64,000 nucleotides of DNA from Phytopythium helicoides (GCA_024867545.1 JANFNE010000003.1:1860001-1924000), one strand, 5' to 3'. Numbered from the stretch's first letter, positions 21,301-31,945 are shown. Notes: generated by a model not told the origin, from the letters alone. Translations and numbers: made by a program.

Positions 21301-23074
21301 GGCCATCAAGCAGGTGGCTTCGGGTCGCTTCGGTGTTACCATGAACTACCTCACGAACGCCGACCAGCTGCAGATCAAGATGGCTCAGGGTGCGAAGCCT
21401 GGTGAGGGTGGTGAGCTTCCGGGCCACAAGGTCAGTGACTACATTGGCTCGATGCGCCACACGACGCCTGGTGTCGGTCTCATTTCGCCCCCACCGCATC
21501 ACGACATTTACTCGATTGAGGATCTGGCCCAGCTCATCCACGACCTGAAGCACTCGAACCCGTCGGCGGAGGTGTCGGTCAAGCTGGTGTCGGAGGTTGG
21601 TGTTGGCGTTGTCGCGGCTGGTGTGGCTAAGGGTAAGGCCGACCACATCACCGTGTCTGGTCACGACGGTGGCACTGGTGCTTCGTCATGGACGGGTGTC
21701 AAGAACGGTGGTCTTCCGTGGGAGCTTGGTCTCGCTGAGACGCAGCAGACGCTTGTGCTGAACGACCTGCGCTCGCGCGTGAAGCTGCAGACGGACGGTC
21801 AGCTCAAGACGGGCCGCGACGTGATGATTGCCGCTCTGCTCGGTGCCGAGGAGTTCGGTTTCGCGACCGGCCCGCTCATCGCGCTTGGCTGCATCATGAT
21901 GCGCAAGTGCCACCTGAACACGTGCCCTGTGGGCATTGCGACGCAGGACCCGGAGCTGCGTGCCAAGTTCACGGGCCAGCCAGAGCACGTGATCAACTTC
22001 ATGTTCATGCTGGCGGAGGAGGTGCAGGACTACATGCGCCGCCTGGGTTTCCGCAAGCTTGACGAGCTGATCGGCCGCGCGGACCTCCTCAAGGTGAACG
22101 AGGATGCCCTACACTACAAGAGCGCGAAGCTGGACCTGTCGCCGCTGCTCATCAACGCGAGCACACTGAACGAGAAGGCCGGCGTGACGAAGCAGATGGA
22201 GCAGGAGCACGATGTCGAGAAGTCGCTCGACATGGAGCTCATTGCGCGTGCCAAGGACGCGCTTGAGAACAAGACACCTGTGGTGATCGATGCGCGCGTG
22301 ACGAACCTGAACCGTACGCTCGGCGCCACGCTGTCGCACGAGATCTGCAAGCGTTACGGCGAGGACGGCCTCCCGGACGGCACGATCCACCTCAAGCTGA
22401 AGGGCCATGGCGGTCAGAGTCTGGCGTTCGGTCTTGCCAAGGGTGTCCGCATGGACGTCGAGGGTGACTCGAACGACTACGTGGGCAAGGCGCTGTCGGG
22501 TGGCGAGGTGGCTGTGTACGCCGGCGAGGACTTCACGGAGCGTGACCACCCCGAAAACGTGATTGTGGGTAACGCTGTGCTGTACGGCGCGACTTCGGGC
22601 CGCGCATTCTTCGCTGGTAAGGCTGGCGAGCGCTTCTGCGTGCGTAACTCTGGTGTGAGCGCCGTTGTGGAGGGCGTGGGTGACCACGGCTGCGAGTACA
22701 TGACTGGCGGTAGCGTGGTGGTGCTCGGCCCCACGGGCCGCAACTTTGCCGCTGGTATGTCGGGCGGCATTGCGTACATCTACGACGAGGACGGATCGTT
22801 CAGCTCCAAGTGCAACATGGGCATGGTGGGCGTGGCGCCGCTCGAGGAGGTGGCGGACGCGGCCGAGATCGCGGCCGTCAAGGGTCTGATCGAGACGCAC
22901 GTGGAGCGCACCAAGTCGGTCAAGGCGCAGAAGCTGCTGGCGCAGTGGGACGCGTACACCAAGGGCAAAATGGTGCGCGTCATGCCCTACGACTACGAGC
23001 GCGTGCTCAAGCAGCGCGCGGCGGCCGCGCTCGAGCAGCAGAGCGCCGGCCAGAAGGCGTCCGCGTCGGCCTAA
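18323..23074 (+). CDS. Glutamate synthase, large (alpha-type) subunit
   Basis: GOGAT moves the amide group of glutamine to 2-oxoglutarate, giving two glutamates; with glutamine synthetase it assimilates ammonium. The intron-less 1583-residue ORF has the standard order: class II glutaminase domain starting at Cys59 (SCGVGM, the catalytic Cys exposed after propeptide removal), central domain, FMN-binding synthase domain (GGRSNTGEGGED, KPGEGGELPGHKV, VSGHDGGTGASSW), the 3Fe-4S cysteines C1190, C1196 and C1201, and the C-terminal GXGXG beta-helix. Residues 1-35 are Arg/Ser/Ala-rich without acids, suiting a mitochondrial targeting peptide. It ends without the NAD(P)H-binding beta domain, unlike plant and fungal NADH-GOGAT fusions, so a separate beta subunit or ferredoxin is needed. 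Confidence 0.93.
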   Translation: MGMFRIHRSSSASLQALARQRLRPAPPAGRRAFRTFPGDKRAVFQQKGLYRESAEKDSCGVGMIASLKKKPSRKVVVQANEMLVRMSHRGGCGCDPASGDGAGMLVAIPHEFVQRIARAGEFGPVAASAALTPESYAIGNVFFNKAAPESIPACKKTFDEVAEAMGLKIAGWRAVPTTSNTLGATSLASEPHVEQLMVINDNPNLSSDNFEKELLRLRSLVTAVNEKKYSDFYVCSLSNRTITYKGQLTPEQLFEYYDDLLATDFSSYVALVHSRFSTNTFPSWDRAQPNRIMCHNGEINTLRGNKNWMYARGGTLHSSYFGNRTQDLLPVCSDSKSDSGNFDAVLEILTKASSCNRSLPEGMMMMIPEAWQNDPLIEPHKRDMYKYQSLLMEPWDGPAMMAFTDGKYIGATLDRNGLRPSRYYVTKDDHVLLSSEIGVLEYLDEMDVKTKRRLEPGKMFLVDFERGMIVSDEEVKKSVSQSRPFKQWIDENLVSLSELTSASKAQVDAKPKRRPNYAELNRRLNMFGFTTETMDLLMMPMGINGKEPLGSMGNDAPLAVLSEQPKLPFEYFKQLFAQVTNPPIDPIREELVMSLMCPVGPAANVLDASADHAKRLMVEHPVMSIREMEALKNTTNADWTPKVLDATFPAGSGPRGLVDALYRLCEEATEALSRENAPIIVLSDKLAGVGRYPVPSLLAVGAVHQHLLRTQQRTSVALFAECGDAKEVHDFCTLLGFGADAINPHMAELALRKMNDEGLLRAHAGKEMANDEVFEKYKAAVGKGILKVMSKMGISTLQSYKGAQVFEAVGLGDDIINMCFEGTNSRIQGTDFEALYTDISRFHEAGYPLHSELPPLIRNPGSYHFRNNSEIHYNSPKNIVALQRAARENSREAYAQYVEETNALCSKVHLRGLLDFKFVPEDQMPKLEEMEPISEIVKRFNTGAMSLGSISQESHEALAVAMNTIGGRSNTGEGGEDVRRFTPPGGARNMRRSAIKQVASGRFGVTMNYLTNADQLQIKMAQGAKPGEGGELPGHKVSDYIGSMRHTTPGVGLISPPPHHDIYSIEDLAQLIHDLKHSNPSAEVSVKLVSEVGVGVVAAGVAKGKADHITVSGHDGGTGASSWTGVKNGGLPWELGLAETQQTLVLNDLRSRVKLQTDGQLKTGRDVMIAALLGAEEFGFATGPLIALGCIMMRKCHLNTCPVGIATQDPELRAKFTGQPEHVINFMFMLAEEVQDYMRRLGFRKLDELIGRADLLKVNEDALHYKSAKLDLSPLLINASTLNEKAGVTKQMEQEHDVEKSLDMELIARAKDALENKTPVVIDARVTNLNRTLGATLSHEICKRYGEDGLPDGTIHLKLKGHGGQSLAFGLAKGVRMDVEGDSNDYVGKALSGGEVAVYAGEDFTERDHPENVIVGNAVLYGATSGRAFFAGKAGERFCVRNSGVSAVVEGVGDHGCEYMTGGSVVVLGPTGRNFAAGMSGGIAYIYDEDGSFSSKCNMGMVGVAPLEEVADAAEIAAVKGLIETHVERTKSVKAQKLLAQWDAYTKGKMVRVMPYDYERVLKQRAAAALEQQSAGQKASASA

Positions 23075-23274
23075 GCCGGTCAAGTATCTAAGTGTACGAG
23101 TATTCCCACTCGCGAGGCGGCTGGCGAGTAGTGACGACTAACAAACGTAATGCATCAACTCCAATGTTTGTACTTATCACGCCCACTGGTCATTCGATCA
23201 CTTTGTACGATGCGAACACGCTCTTCATCATGGCGCTTGACAACCGCCAGGCGATGGACCCGAACGGCGCCTGC

Positions 23275-24466
23275 TCACATCACAGCCTGGACAGCATCGC
23301 TGAAGAGCTCCTCGTCATCCTCCTCCTCCTTCGGCATGATCGGGTAGCTCGCGTCCGTGGCGATGCCGCACTGGTTGTCCTTGTTGCGGCTCATCATGAT
23401 GTATCCGTCCATTCCCCAGCCGGTCCCCCACGAGTTCTTGACGAGCCAGAAGGCCTTGCCCTTGTACTCGCCGTAGCCCGCGGCAGCCACGCCGTGGTCC
23501 AGCGCGTCCGCCGCGTTGCCGCACAGCGGCCAGTTGTACACGCCGTGGCGGTACAGCTGGAAGGTGAAGCTGGAGGCGTCGATGGCCACTGCCTGCACGC
23601 CCTTGGTGGCCACGGCGGCTTGCAGCGCGGCCTCGTCTCCCGCCGTCACGTTGGCGAAGCTCGTGAAGTGTCCGATGGCCTTGCTGTCGTCGGCCTTGCA
23701 CACGCCGCGCGACTCGGCCGTGTACTCGTAGTCGGCCTCTCGGTCGATCTTTCCGCCGTGGTGGTCGATGATCTCGGCGAAGCCGTCCTGCATCTCTCCG
23801 CCGTGCGTGCACGTGTCCTCTCCTCCCGCGGCGCAGTCGACGAGCTCCTGTTCCGAAAACGACTCGAGCTTGCCGGTGGCGAGCGCGTACGCGCACTCGA
23901 GCGATGCGACGGCCGAGAAGGCCCAGCACGAGCCGCACTGGCCCTGGTTCTTGACGGGCGTCACGGCGTGATGCGTGCGCCAGTCCCACGCGTCCGGCAG
24001 CGCCGCCAGCTGCTCTTCCGAGGGCGAAAACGTCTCGCTCGCCGCGTTCCTCGCGCCCGCGCGGTAGCCCAGCAGCGCCCTGTACTCGTCGTCCGCCAGG
24101 TCCGCGAGCGCTGCGCCAGCGTCAGTTGATCCCTCACCGCTCGTCCTCTGCATCCGCGTCGCACGCACCGTTGAGCCCCAGCGTGAACGAGAACTCGCCG
24201 CGCTCGGCCGCCGCGTTGTGCGCAGCCACGCGGCGCGCGCTCGTGGCGAACGCCTGGAAGCGCCGCAGCACCAGCGCGTCGTCGCGCGAGCCGCCAAGGT
24301 ACGGCTTGCCCTGCGCCACGGCGTAGGCCACGAACTGCGGCCAGAGCGCGCGCTGCTCGGCCGACTGCAGCGCGGCGGGCGGCGCCTGAGGGGACAGCAG
24401 CGCAGCGGCGTCGCCCAGCGCTGCGAGCGCCAGCAGCAGCAGCGACAGCGCGCGCGTCGGCAGCAT
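23275..24466 (-). CDS. Papain-like cysteine protease (C1A) with I29 propeptide
   Basis: Exon 1 24169-24466 and exon 2 23275-24110, joined across a 58-base intron (GTGCGTGC donor, GCGCAG acceptor), give 377 residues. Residues 1-21 are a signal peptide. The I29 inhibitor propeptide follows (FVAYAVAQGKPY, RRFQAFATSARRVAAHN, and FTLGLNALADLADDEY across the splice). The mature enzyme starts near the LPDAWDWR sequence. Active-site residues are all present: Gln and Cys in NQGQCGSCWAFS, His in LDHGVAAAGYG, Asn in KNSWGTGWG. Likely secreted or lysosomal. The C-terminus ends in an acidic tail. It converges with the glutamate synthase gene. The splice restores the propeptide motif exactly, so this structure is well supported. 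Confidence 0.9.
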
Positions 24467-24778
24467 GAGGAGGAGGAGGAGGAAGAAGAAGGAGGAAGAT
24501 CGTCTGATACTGGGCGTCGGACGGAGCTCCTCGTGGAAGAAGAAAAACCTACGAGTAGTAAATAAAACCTTGATGTTGAAGTGGACGGAGGACGGAGGAC
24601 TTCAACGTCACGCACGACTCGCGGACTCACGCACGACTCGCATGCGACCGTGATGACAGCGCGACCAGAAATAGCCTGGATGCACGCGTTTGATCACGAA
24701 TAGCTGCTGTGGCAAGCTCCAGTGCGGATTTTGAGTGACGAAGTCTGGTGGGTAGCGTCCCCTTGCAGACGGAGGAGG
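24467..24778. other. Short intergenic region with purine-rich tract
   Basis: Divergent spacer between the protease and membrane copy B. A GAGGAGGA/GAAGAAGA tract at 24468-24500 lies just upstream of the protease ATG (pyrimidine-rich on its sense strand). A short direct repeat (CACGCACGACTCG) occurs at about 24610-24645. Confidence 0.5.
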
Positions 24779-26432
24779 ATGTGGCTTCGAGCTGGTGCCA
24801 GGGCCCTTCAGTCGACCGCAGACGCATGGAGCAAGCTGCAAGTCGAACTTCACGGGAAGTACTCGATCGAGCGCATGCGAACGTTCCATGCGTATTCTGC
24901 GAGCACAAGCTGGGCTCGCATCCTCCTCTGGTGCATTCTCACTCCGGTGCCATGCCTAGCCGTCAACGTCCTGCTGGATATCGCGCCGCTGGCTAACCCA
25001 AGCGCAGGGAGAGACGCCAACTATGTGTATTGGATCCGAGCCTGTACTTTCTCGTTGGTCTTTCTCTACATGATTTTCATGCAGATCGGCTTTTTGGCAC
25101 CTGGGTTGGGGATGACACATCGGCACATTTTCTGGATGGCACTTCTTGTTACTGCTGGGTGCGTCTCTTTCGCCTTCACTCTCGCAGGCTTCATTCCTAT
25201 GCCTGTTCCATTCGGCGTCATTACAGCCACTCCCGTGTTTGTGATAATCTTTGGTGGCATGTTCGCATTCTTCTTCGGAAGGAAGCTGAGAAATAGCGTG
25301 CCACTGCGCTCGCTGACCATGAAAGCGATCAACGTCAGCACCGTTCAAATCACCCTTTCGTCTGTGTATCCGATCTTCATCTATGGCTTCAACTCAGTTC
25401 CCCGTGCGTATGAGATCCCATATTTGATCTTGTTACCTGTAATCAAGATCACAGCCAAGAACATCATGAGCAAGTTTGTTGATTCGATCGATATGAAACC
25501 GGACATTCTAGTTTTCTGCATTGACACGTTTCATTCAATCAGCATCTCAGTTGCGATGCAAAGTGCGACAACGGTCTCATCAATGCAGATTATCATGCTG
25601 ATCGACATTGCTCAAGCATGCGTTTCTGTCTATGACATCTACCGAGAGTTCCAACCACTCAAGCGGTTTATAGATAAGATGCCAGCTGGACACCCGCTGA
25701 ATGAAAAGAACTTTTTGGAGGTGGCAATTGCTTTAGACAAACAACAGGTGCTCGACAACTTAAGAGATCTGCCCGACAGGCAATTAAAGCGCATGTCACT
25801 CGATCAAGGCACTGGTGTGAATACACCCAAATCGGTCATAGTTCATCCAGTTGCGGCATCAAGTTCATATTATACTAGTCATTTTATAATTGCCGGTGAG
25901 CTTCATGACCTTGTTTCCGAATCGGACCGTGACCATTTCTTGTTATGCGCGAGAAAGTTGTTGTTCACAACAGAGTTTGTCATTCTCATCGAGTACACGG
26001 AGGTTATCATGCCGGTCTTCTACAGTACGTGTTCCAGTTTGCAGTTCACACTGATTGATTGCCGGACGCTCACAAATATTTGCTAGTGTAGGTCTGTTTA
26101 CAATATTCATCTTTTACTTACCCAATCGTGACTTCTATGCAAATGTAGCTGGCATCCACGAGGACGAGCTTCTGACCAAGATCGCTACGAATTTGTTGTA
26201 CGCCGTTCTCGAGCTATTGTCTCTCTTAACCCTTAATCTCGTGCTTCTTCGCATTACTGGTGTGTCGGCGATGCGTCAGGTGGGATTCGTCCTCGACACA
26301 CAGCGCGTGATGGTGCAGTCCAAGTTGCTCTCGTGGGTGTTTTACGGCGTTCAGGGCTCATTGAAACACACGGGGAATGACTACAGCTTCCAATTCAAGT
26401 GGCTTCGTTCCGGAAGAATATCATCTACCTAA
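24779..26432 (+). CDS. Multi-pass membrane protein family, copy B
   Basis: Intact paralogue of the unnamed family. Exons 24779-26024 and 26092-26432 join across a 67-base intron in phase, giving 528 residues. Hydrophobic segments occur at roughly residues 45-70, 92-113, 122-142, 150-170, 205-227, 240-250, 270-310, and two in the C-terminal exon. A roughly 130-residue hydrophilic loop lies between FQPLKRFIDKMPAGH and KLLFTTEFVILIEY. It is the most diverged copy at the protein level and has no PLAC8 partner upstream, but a PLAC8 fragment begins about 30 bases after its stop. No signal peptide. Start chosen by alignment with copies C and D; the frame is open upstream to 24722. Confidence 0.72.
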
Positions 26433-26460
26433 TGTTCACTCGATCCAATAGAATGCCGCA

Positions 26461-26930
26461 TGGTAGATTTGATGGTGTTTGTGTGTCCGGGCGTGTCGGT
26501 CGCCCAGATATGCGCGCGGCTCGGATTCGTCAACTACTTTGCCGTGCTCACAGCATTCGCAATCCTCTACATCCTCGCCATCGTCGCTTTGGCCACAGAC
26601 AACGACGTGGTCGTCACGCTCATCGTCATCGGGTCGCTGCTCATGGGACTGTTCGTCGCGCGCCTCCGCTCCCGTGTCCGCTACCTGTTCTCGCTTCCAA
26701 GGTCGCTAGTTGAGGATGTGCTCAACGTTTTCGGGATCGAATTGTTAGTCGAGGTGGTGCTCTACACCTGTCTTCTCAGTCCTTGTGCGATTGATCATTT
26801 CGTGCGCCGGCAGATCTTCGCAAACGTGTACCCTTGAAGTGTAGTGCGTGGAGTGATGCCACAGTCGCCCACTTGGTACGACTCGACGTGCTTGGCCATC
26901 TGGGTTTGTGCTCGGATGCGTAACTGCGAA
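26461..26930 (+). pseudogene. Truncated, rearranged PLAC8 fragment 1
   Basis: Contains only the second exon of the 16.5 kb PLAC8 gene (LMVFVCPGVSVAQICARLGF onward, nearly identical through LVEDVL). It has a 13-residue segment absent from the parent (NVFGIELLVEVVL), then a breakpoint after CAID. The last roughly 100 bases, including the reverse of MAKHVESYQVGDCGI, run in the opposite direction. Exon 1 is missing. Not expected to make a functional PLAC8 protein. The spacer 26931-27231 holds no gene and matches 38622-38930 inverted. Confidence 0.7.
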
Positions 26931-27231
26931 TGCATTGCAGTGGGCGTGTGATTTTCTATCGCGTTGTACGTTCATATCGAACACAGCACCCACCTCGACA
27001 ATCTCGTTGATATGAACTGGCACTTTGCTGTTGAGGGAAGCTTCCACTGCAGTTTTCTTTCACTGACATGAAGCAACAACGAGCTGGATCTGTTTCGCCG
27101 GTGATTGTCTTCGAGTTCCGACCAGAATAGCCTCCAGCAATAAACTGCGACCACAAGAAGCAACTGATGGTTGCCCTACACAGTTTTTTCCTGACAAAGC
27201 CTCACAGTTCTTCTCGCGTTGCAAACAAGAG

Positions 27232-28869
27232 ATGTCATATCTTCGAGCTATTGCTAGGAGTGTGCGAGCAGCTGCAAATGCGTGGAGCACGGTACAAGTT
27301 GAGCTTCATGGACAATATTCACTTGAGCGTATGCGAAGGTTCCACGTGTATTCTTCGACCACAAGCTGGGTTCGCATCCTCTTTTGGTGCATTGCCACTC
27401 CGATCCCGTGTCTCCTCGCCAATACTCTGCCAGACTTTGCACCACTCGCAAAACCCAGTGCAGGAAGAGAGGCCAACTACGTCTTCTGGGTTCGTGGTTC
27501 AGTTGTGACGTTCGTCATCACGTACGTGATATTGATGCAGGTCGGCTTCTTGGCACCGGGTTTAGGGATGACACATCGTCATATGTCGTGGATGACACTT
27601 GCTGTCACTTTTGTAAGCGTAAGTTGCGACTACTTCTTAGCAAGCTTGATTCCGATGCCAGTTCCATTCCTGTTCCTCGCGTCGACACCAGTCTTCTCTA
27701 CCGCGTTTGTTGTTATGTTTGGAATTTTCTTCGGTCAGAAGCTAAGAAATGACGCTGGGGTTCGCGAAGCTTCCATTCGAGCCATGGGTGCCATTTCAAT
27801 TGAATTTGGTCTGACGTTTATCTACCCAATCTTCATCTATGGATTCAACTCGATTCCCGCAAAATATCAGACTCCATACATGGCTCTCATCCCGATCATC
27901 AAGATCACAGCCAAGAACATCATGAGCAAATTTGTCATCTCCGATGACATGAAACCGGAAACTCTCGTCTTTTGTATCGACACTTTTCACGCTGTCTACG
28001 TATCGTTGGCAATGCAGAAAGCGACGACGATCTTGACATCCCTGGCAATCATGCTGATAGATATTGCACAAGGCTGTGTATCGGTGTATGATGTCTATGA
28101 AGAGTTCCAACCGCTCAAGCGCTTTATGAATAAGATACCAGCTGGACATCCACTTCATGGAAAGGACTTCTTGGAGGTGGCGATTGCTCTTGATCAAAGA
28201 GGTCTGAAGAGTAACGTGCAGGAGCGACTAGTAAAACGCACGTCACTGAATCATGGAGGCCCTGGATCGAGCACGTTTCAATCTGTTCGAGTTCTTCCAG
28301 AAACACCATTTCGTGAGCACACTAGTAACACCCCCTCAGTGGCCGCATTCACCGAGCTCGGATCCGAAAATGAACGTGAAAGGTTTCTAATGTCGACGAG
28401 GAAATTGCTATTCACGACAGAGTTTGTCACTCTGATCGAGTACTCGGAGGTGATCATGCCGATTTTCTGCAGTACGTCAGTGTTATCGTGTTTGGATCGC
28501 TTTGTCTGTGGCTGATTCAAAGTATGCCTAGGTCTCTTTACAGCAGCTACCTACTTCTTACCCAATCGCGCCTTCTACCTGACGATTAGAGATATTCATG
28601 AAAATGAGATCTGGCCCACTATCACAAGCGTGCTCATGTATGCTGGACTCGAGTTGCTGTCGCTTGTTGCCATGGAGCTTGTGCTCCGACGCATCACAGG
28701 AGTGTCATCAATGCACCAAGTGGGATTCGTTCTGGACACGCAGTGCGTTCAAGTGCAACCGAGGCTGTTTTCGTGGGTATATTATGGCGTTCAGAACTCG
28801 TTGGAGCATGCTGGTGCCGACTTTAGCTTCCAGTTCAAATGGCTTCGATCCAAAGGGGATAGTAGTTGA
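27232..28869 (+). CDS. Multi-pass membrane protein family, copy C (mosaic)
   Basis: Exons 27232-28471 and 28532-28869 join in phase across a 60-base intron to 525 residues. The start MSYLRAIARSVRAAANAW aligns with copy D. All family motifs are present: PSAGREANYVFWVRG, GLGMTHRHMSW, IYPIFIYGFNSIPAKYQTPYM, KNIMSKFVISDDMKPE, and FQPLKRFMNKIPAGHPLHGK. Most of the protein is closest to copy D, but the hydrophilic loop from about 28195 to 28445 (ALDQRGLKSNVQERLVKR to KLLFTTEFVTLIEYSE) is nearly identical to copy A and unlike D, including at base level. This indicates conversion. Function is unknown; probably an integral membrane protein without a cleaved signal. Confidence 0.75.
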
Positions 28870-29340
28870 CCAAAATAACAAATCAGGATTGCGCTAGATC
28901 CTAAGGAGGAAAAGTTTCGTAAAGGTGGGTAATATCGCAACGAATAAGGAGTGTGTTGGTGTATTGTGATGCTACCAATATTGAGGTTCTTGGACGCAAG
29001 TTTGAGAGATCTTTGGAAGTACTTGCTTACAGTGAGTAGGACGATTTGGTCGTGGGATGCCCAGAGTACAGAATCAAAGTGTAGTTTCCGCAAGAGTGCA
29101 GGTCGTTTACCACTGCATTGAAAGGCCAATTTTAGCATGCACGTTCGCGCATGTTCCCCAGTCGTTTTGTGCTGACGTTGTGACAAGGGAAGGAAAAGAA
29201 CAAAAGTTCAACTGCCAGCACTTTGATCATCCTCCTTGCCACAAAATCGTTTCTTGCTGGTGGAGCCGACGCAAGGGAGAGAATTTAACCTTGGCAGCGC
29301 TAGACGCCAGTCCCGGACTTGCGTTGTTGTGAGCCCTTCC
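28870..29340. other. Gene-free region
   Basis: About 470 bases outside the duplicated arm. No supported ORF or RNA gene. It should contain the promoter of the following gene. Confidence 0.45.
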
Positions 29341-31368
29341 ATGGCGCGCTTATTCCGTCGGCGTCCGCGCTTCAGCGTCTCTGGTTGAATGTCGATTTGT
29401 GTTAGTGATGACTGATGTTGATGCTGATATTAGCCGGTGTAGTTCAAATCCAGGAGCTCGTAATTGGAGGATGTGGTGCTGAGAAACTCCCCGGATTCGA
29501 GCAGTTCATGCTGAAAGTCACAGGGCGGAAAACACTGTCATCGCGCAATAAGAAGCTCGCATTTCGCATTCCAGCAGGTGATCACGACCTCCGAACCCAG
29601 CAGGTACGAAGTTCACAGACGAGGTCTTGCTTTGCTTTTCGTTTATGAAAATTGACCTGATGGATTGTGATAGGTTCTGCCATTTTGCGAGCGGTTCCCA
29701 TTCCAGGGAAAGCTACAGCGTCGGTGGAGACGCCAAAAGCCTCAGATCATCCGCTTTCGACTATTTGGTTTGGTATGTCACCGCCCCACTTTTCATCATT
29801 TCTTTTGGCACCGTTGTCTTATTTGCGTATACACATGGATACAGTCTCGACGATCAAAGCGCTCACCTCAAAAGAAAACGCTGCTAGCAGAGTTTCAAGC
29901 TGATCTCGCTCCACATCTAGACCACTTATTCTCATTGGATGCACCGCCACAAAATTCTTCCTCCCTGACCGTTGTCACAACGCCTGACGGGCCGGTACAC
30001 GCTCTTCAGCCACAACTTCCTTTGGTCCTAGACCGCCCACGAGCCTTTCCGCTTCATATCGATGCCCTGGAAGGTTGCAACTGTCCACATTCAAGACTCA
30101 GTATATTGCTTGACAGCATTCACATTATCAAGCGCGAAAGTAGAGTTCGGCGAAGTGAGCAAGATGAAGTCACGGCCACAAAGCGTTTATTGTATCGTGG
30201 TCGCCCGCAGCGGCTCGTTGAGCTAGTTCGCACAGTACCGCTTATGTATCGGCAGCAACAAGGTGTTGATCAGCGCACTGGCTTAGGAATGATGATGAGC
30301 GAGTACGCAATTCCCAGTCTTGACGTTCATACTGATAGTGAGAGCGCAAGTGATAGCAGTAGCGAAAGCAGCAGCAACACTGAACGACAAGTCAAGCAAG
30401 GGATTAGTAGGCACATCAAGAAGAAAATTGATGGCGCAGGGACCAGTCGCAAGATAGGAGTCCCAGTTGCACCAGCAGAGATTAATCCATCTATTTCCAC
30501 AGCGTCAACTTCGACAAAGTTGATTTCTTCTCGACGATCCATCTTGAGCCTAAACCAGATGGAAGTGCCTTTGCAAGCGGAGCGACTGCCAGAAAATGTT
30601 GTGGCGGAAGATGAAGATGAATGTAAACCTCCTGTAAACCACGCCAGTGGAAATCATGAAGTGGTTGTTGACGTTCAGCGCTTGGTAAAGCTATCCGACC
30701 GACCCGGGTGTTGTCCTGGCACTATGGTTGAAGTGATGAAGAAGCGAGATCGTAATCGATATACTTCCAAACTTCCAACAATTCCAGACGAAGAGGAAAA
30801 CGATGAAAACAAAGCAAACGAGATCGAGAATGATGCAGATGATGAAGATGATCGACACAATTACAGCTTTGCGCAAAGCGAATTGGACCATCGCGACGCC
30901 ATTATCGCAGCACTGCGGGCCGAGAATCGCGCACAAGCGGCGCTGATCTCCCAGTTGCAGGCTGAAATCCGACGGCTGCGCGTTGAGGCAGCTTGTCGTG
31001 AGCCCGGAAATGTGCTCATTTCTTCTATGTCGACCTCTTCGCTGGCTCCAGCCTCGGCCAAGAACCAGGAAGGCACTGTGATCTCTACGGCCGAGGCCGA
31101 GTCAGCCACAGACTCGGAGCTCGTAGTAACGAAACGATCAGCCAGCGTGCCATTCCTATCTCCACAGCTTCCACGCCTTACCAGGGTACCTGCCGCAACC
31201 TCTTCGGGCATCATACGACCTCGTCGAGCCTCGGCACGGTCCTCCAGTGCGGCCGGCGATGCCACCGGAATGCCGGAAGAAACGGTTTTCGAGGGCCTCG
31301 TGCAGGAGATCCAGGAGGAGTTCCGATGCCTACTCCCGGCTCAGACCAGAGCCATCTCGAGTGCCTGA
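29341..31368 (+). CDS. Hypothetical protein with a coiled-coil and acidic low-complexity regions
   Basis: I assemble four exons: 29341-29383, 29434-29603, 29674-29772 and 29845-31368, all in phase, giving 611 residues starting MARLFRRRPRFSVS. The basic N-terminus leads into VVQIQELVIGGCGAEKLPGF, KNKKLAFRIP-like sequence and IIRFRLFGL, which could be a C2-like beta domain (weak guess). Then come a Ser/Glu/Asp-rich stretch (about residues 200-240), an acidic DEEENDENKANEIEND segment, and a clear coiled coil near residues 375-415 (HRDAIIAALRAENRAQ, LISQLQAEIRRLR). The C-terminus is Ser-rich and ends with FEGLVQEIQEEFRCLLP. I recognise no family. Codon use is less GC-biased than in neighbouring conserved genes. 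Confidence 0.62.
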
Positions 31369-31945
31369 GCGTTCGGTGGCTGTGGCGAATCCCACGGATC
31401 GTGGTGCGACCGGTTCAAGTTGAAGTGGCGCTGGTGTATCCGTTGTGTGGTCCGTGATCGCTTTTTTTCCCATGTGGATGAAATGGATGAATAACGACAG
31501 CTGAGAGGGGCTGCTTCACTTTCGTCCAATGAACGCATTTTTACTGGTATGTCGCAATTCGCTTTGCCAAAATCGAAACTCCTTGCCGTGGCGGACCATT
31601 CTCGGCCACAACGCGGCGCTCGTTCTTCCGCTCGACGCGCTGGCGCTCCGACATGTCGAGTTCTCTATGATCCTCTCGCAGACTCCCCCGTGCGCTCCCG
31701 AGGGCCGCCCCCGCTCGCTTCCTTTCCTGAAGCACAAAACTGGACGTCTGCGCGGTGTGTGGCCGGTCAACAGTCGGCCCGTCCGCATAAAGACTTCTTC
31801 GGTCCTTTTTCGATTTGTCCACATACAGCCGCCCATACAAACTCCAAACTATCTAAAAATCGTATATAACGATATATCCCCCGCTATCCGACGCACCGCC
31901 TCCCCGGCCTCAGAGCGGATCGCCCCGCGGACGTACGTGGCCGGC
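31369..31945. other. Upstream region of the first GT71-like gene
   Basis: No independent gene. The reading frame of the downstream glycosyltransferase is open back to 31529, but that part lacks protein-like character. GCTTCACTTTCG at about 31512-31523 resembles the oomycete initiator. Confidence 0.4.

Larger units (their letters stand above)
26225..28870 (+). repeat. Inverted duplication, arm 1 (unit C)
   Basis: This arm holds the C-terminal end of a B-type membrane gene, a rearranged PLAC8 exon, a conserved spacer and membrane copy C. The same order appears on the opposite strand at 36972-39660. Similarity is read directly in both coding and spacer sequence; it stops just after the membrane gene stop codons. 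Confidence 0.7.

Noticed and set aside
20093..21664. 523-codon antisense ORF within glutamate synthase
   Set aside because: His/Arg/Val/Leu-rich shadow of a GC-rich gene; the sense strand has all GOGAT motifs.
22109..23083. 324-codon antisense ORF at the glutamate synthase 3' end
   Set aside because: Shadow with no recognisable domain, opposite the GXGXG domain.
29434..29460. Possible tRNA B-box (AGTTCAAATCC)
   Set aside because: No matching A-box or cloverleaf upstream; the stretch lies in a predicted exon.
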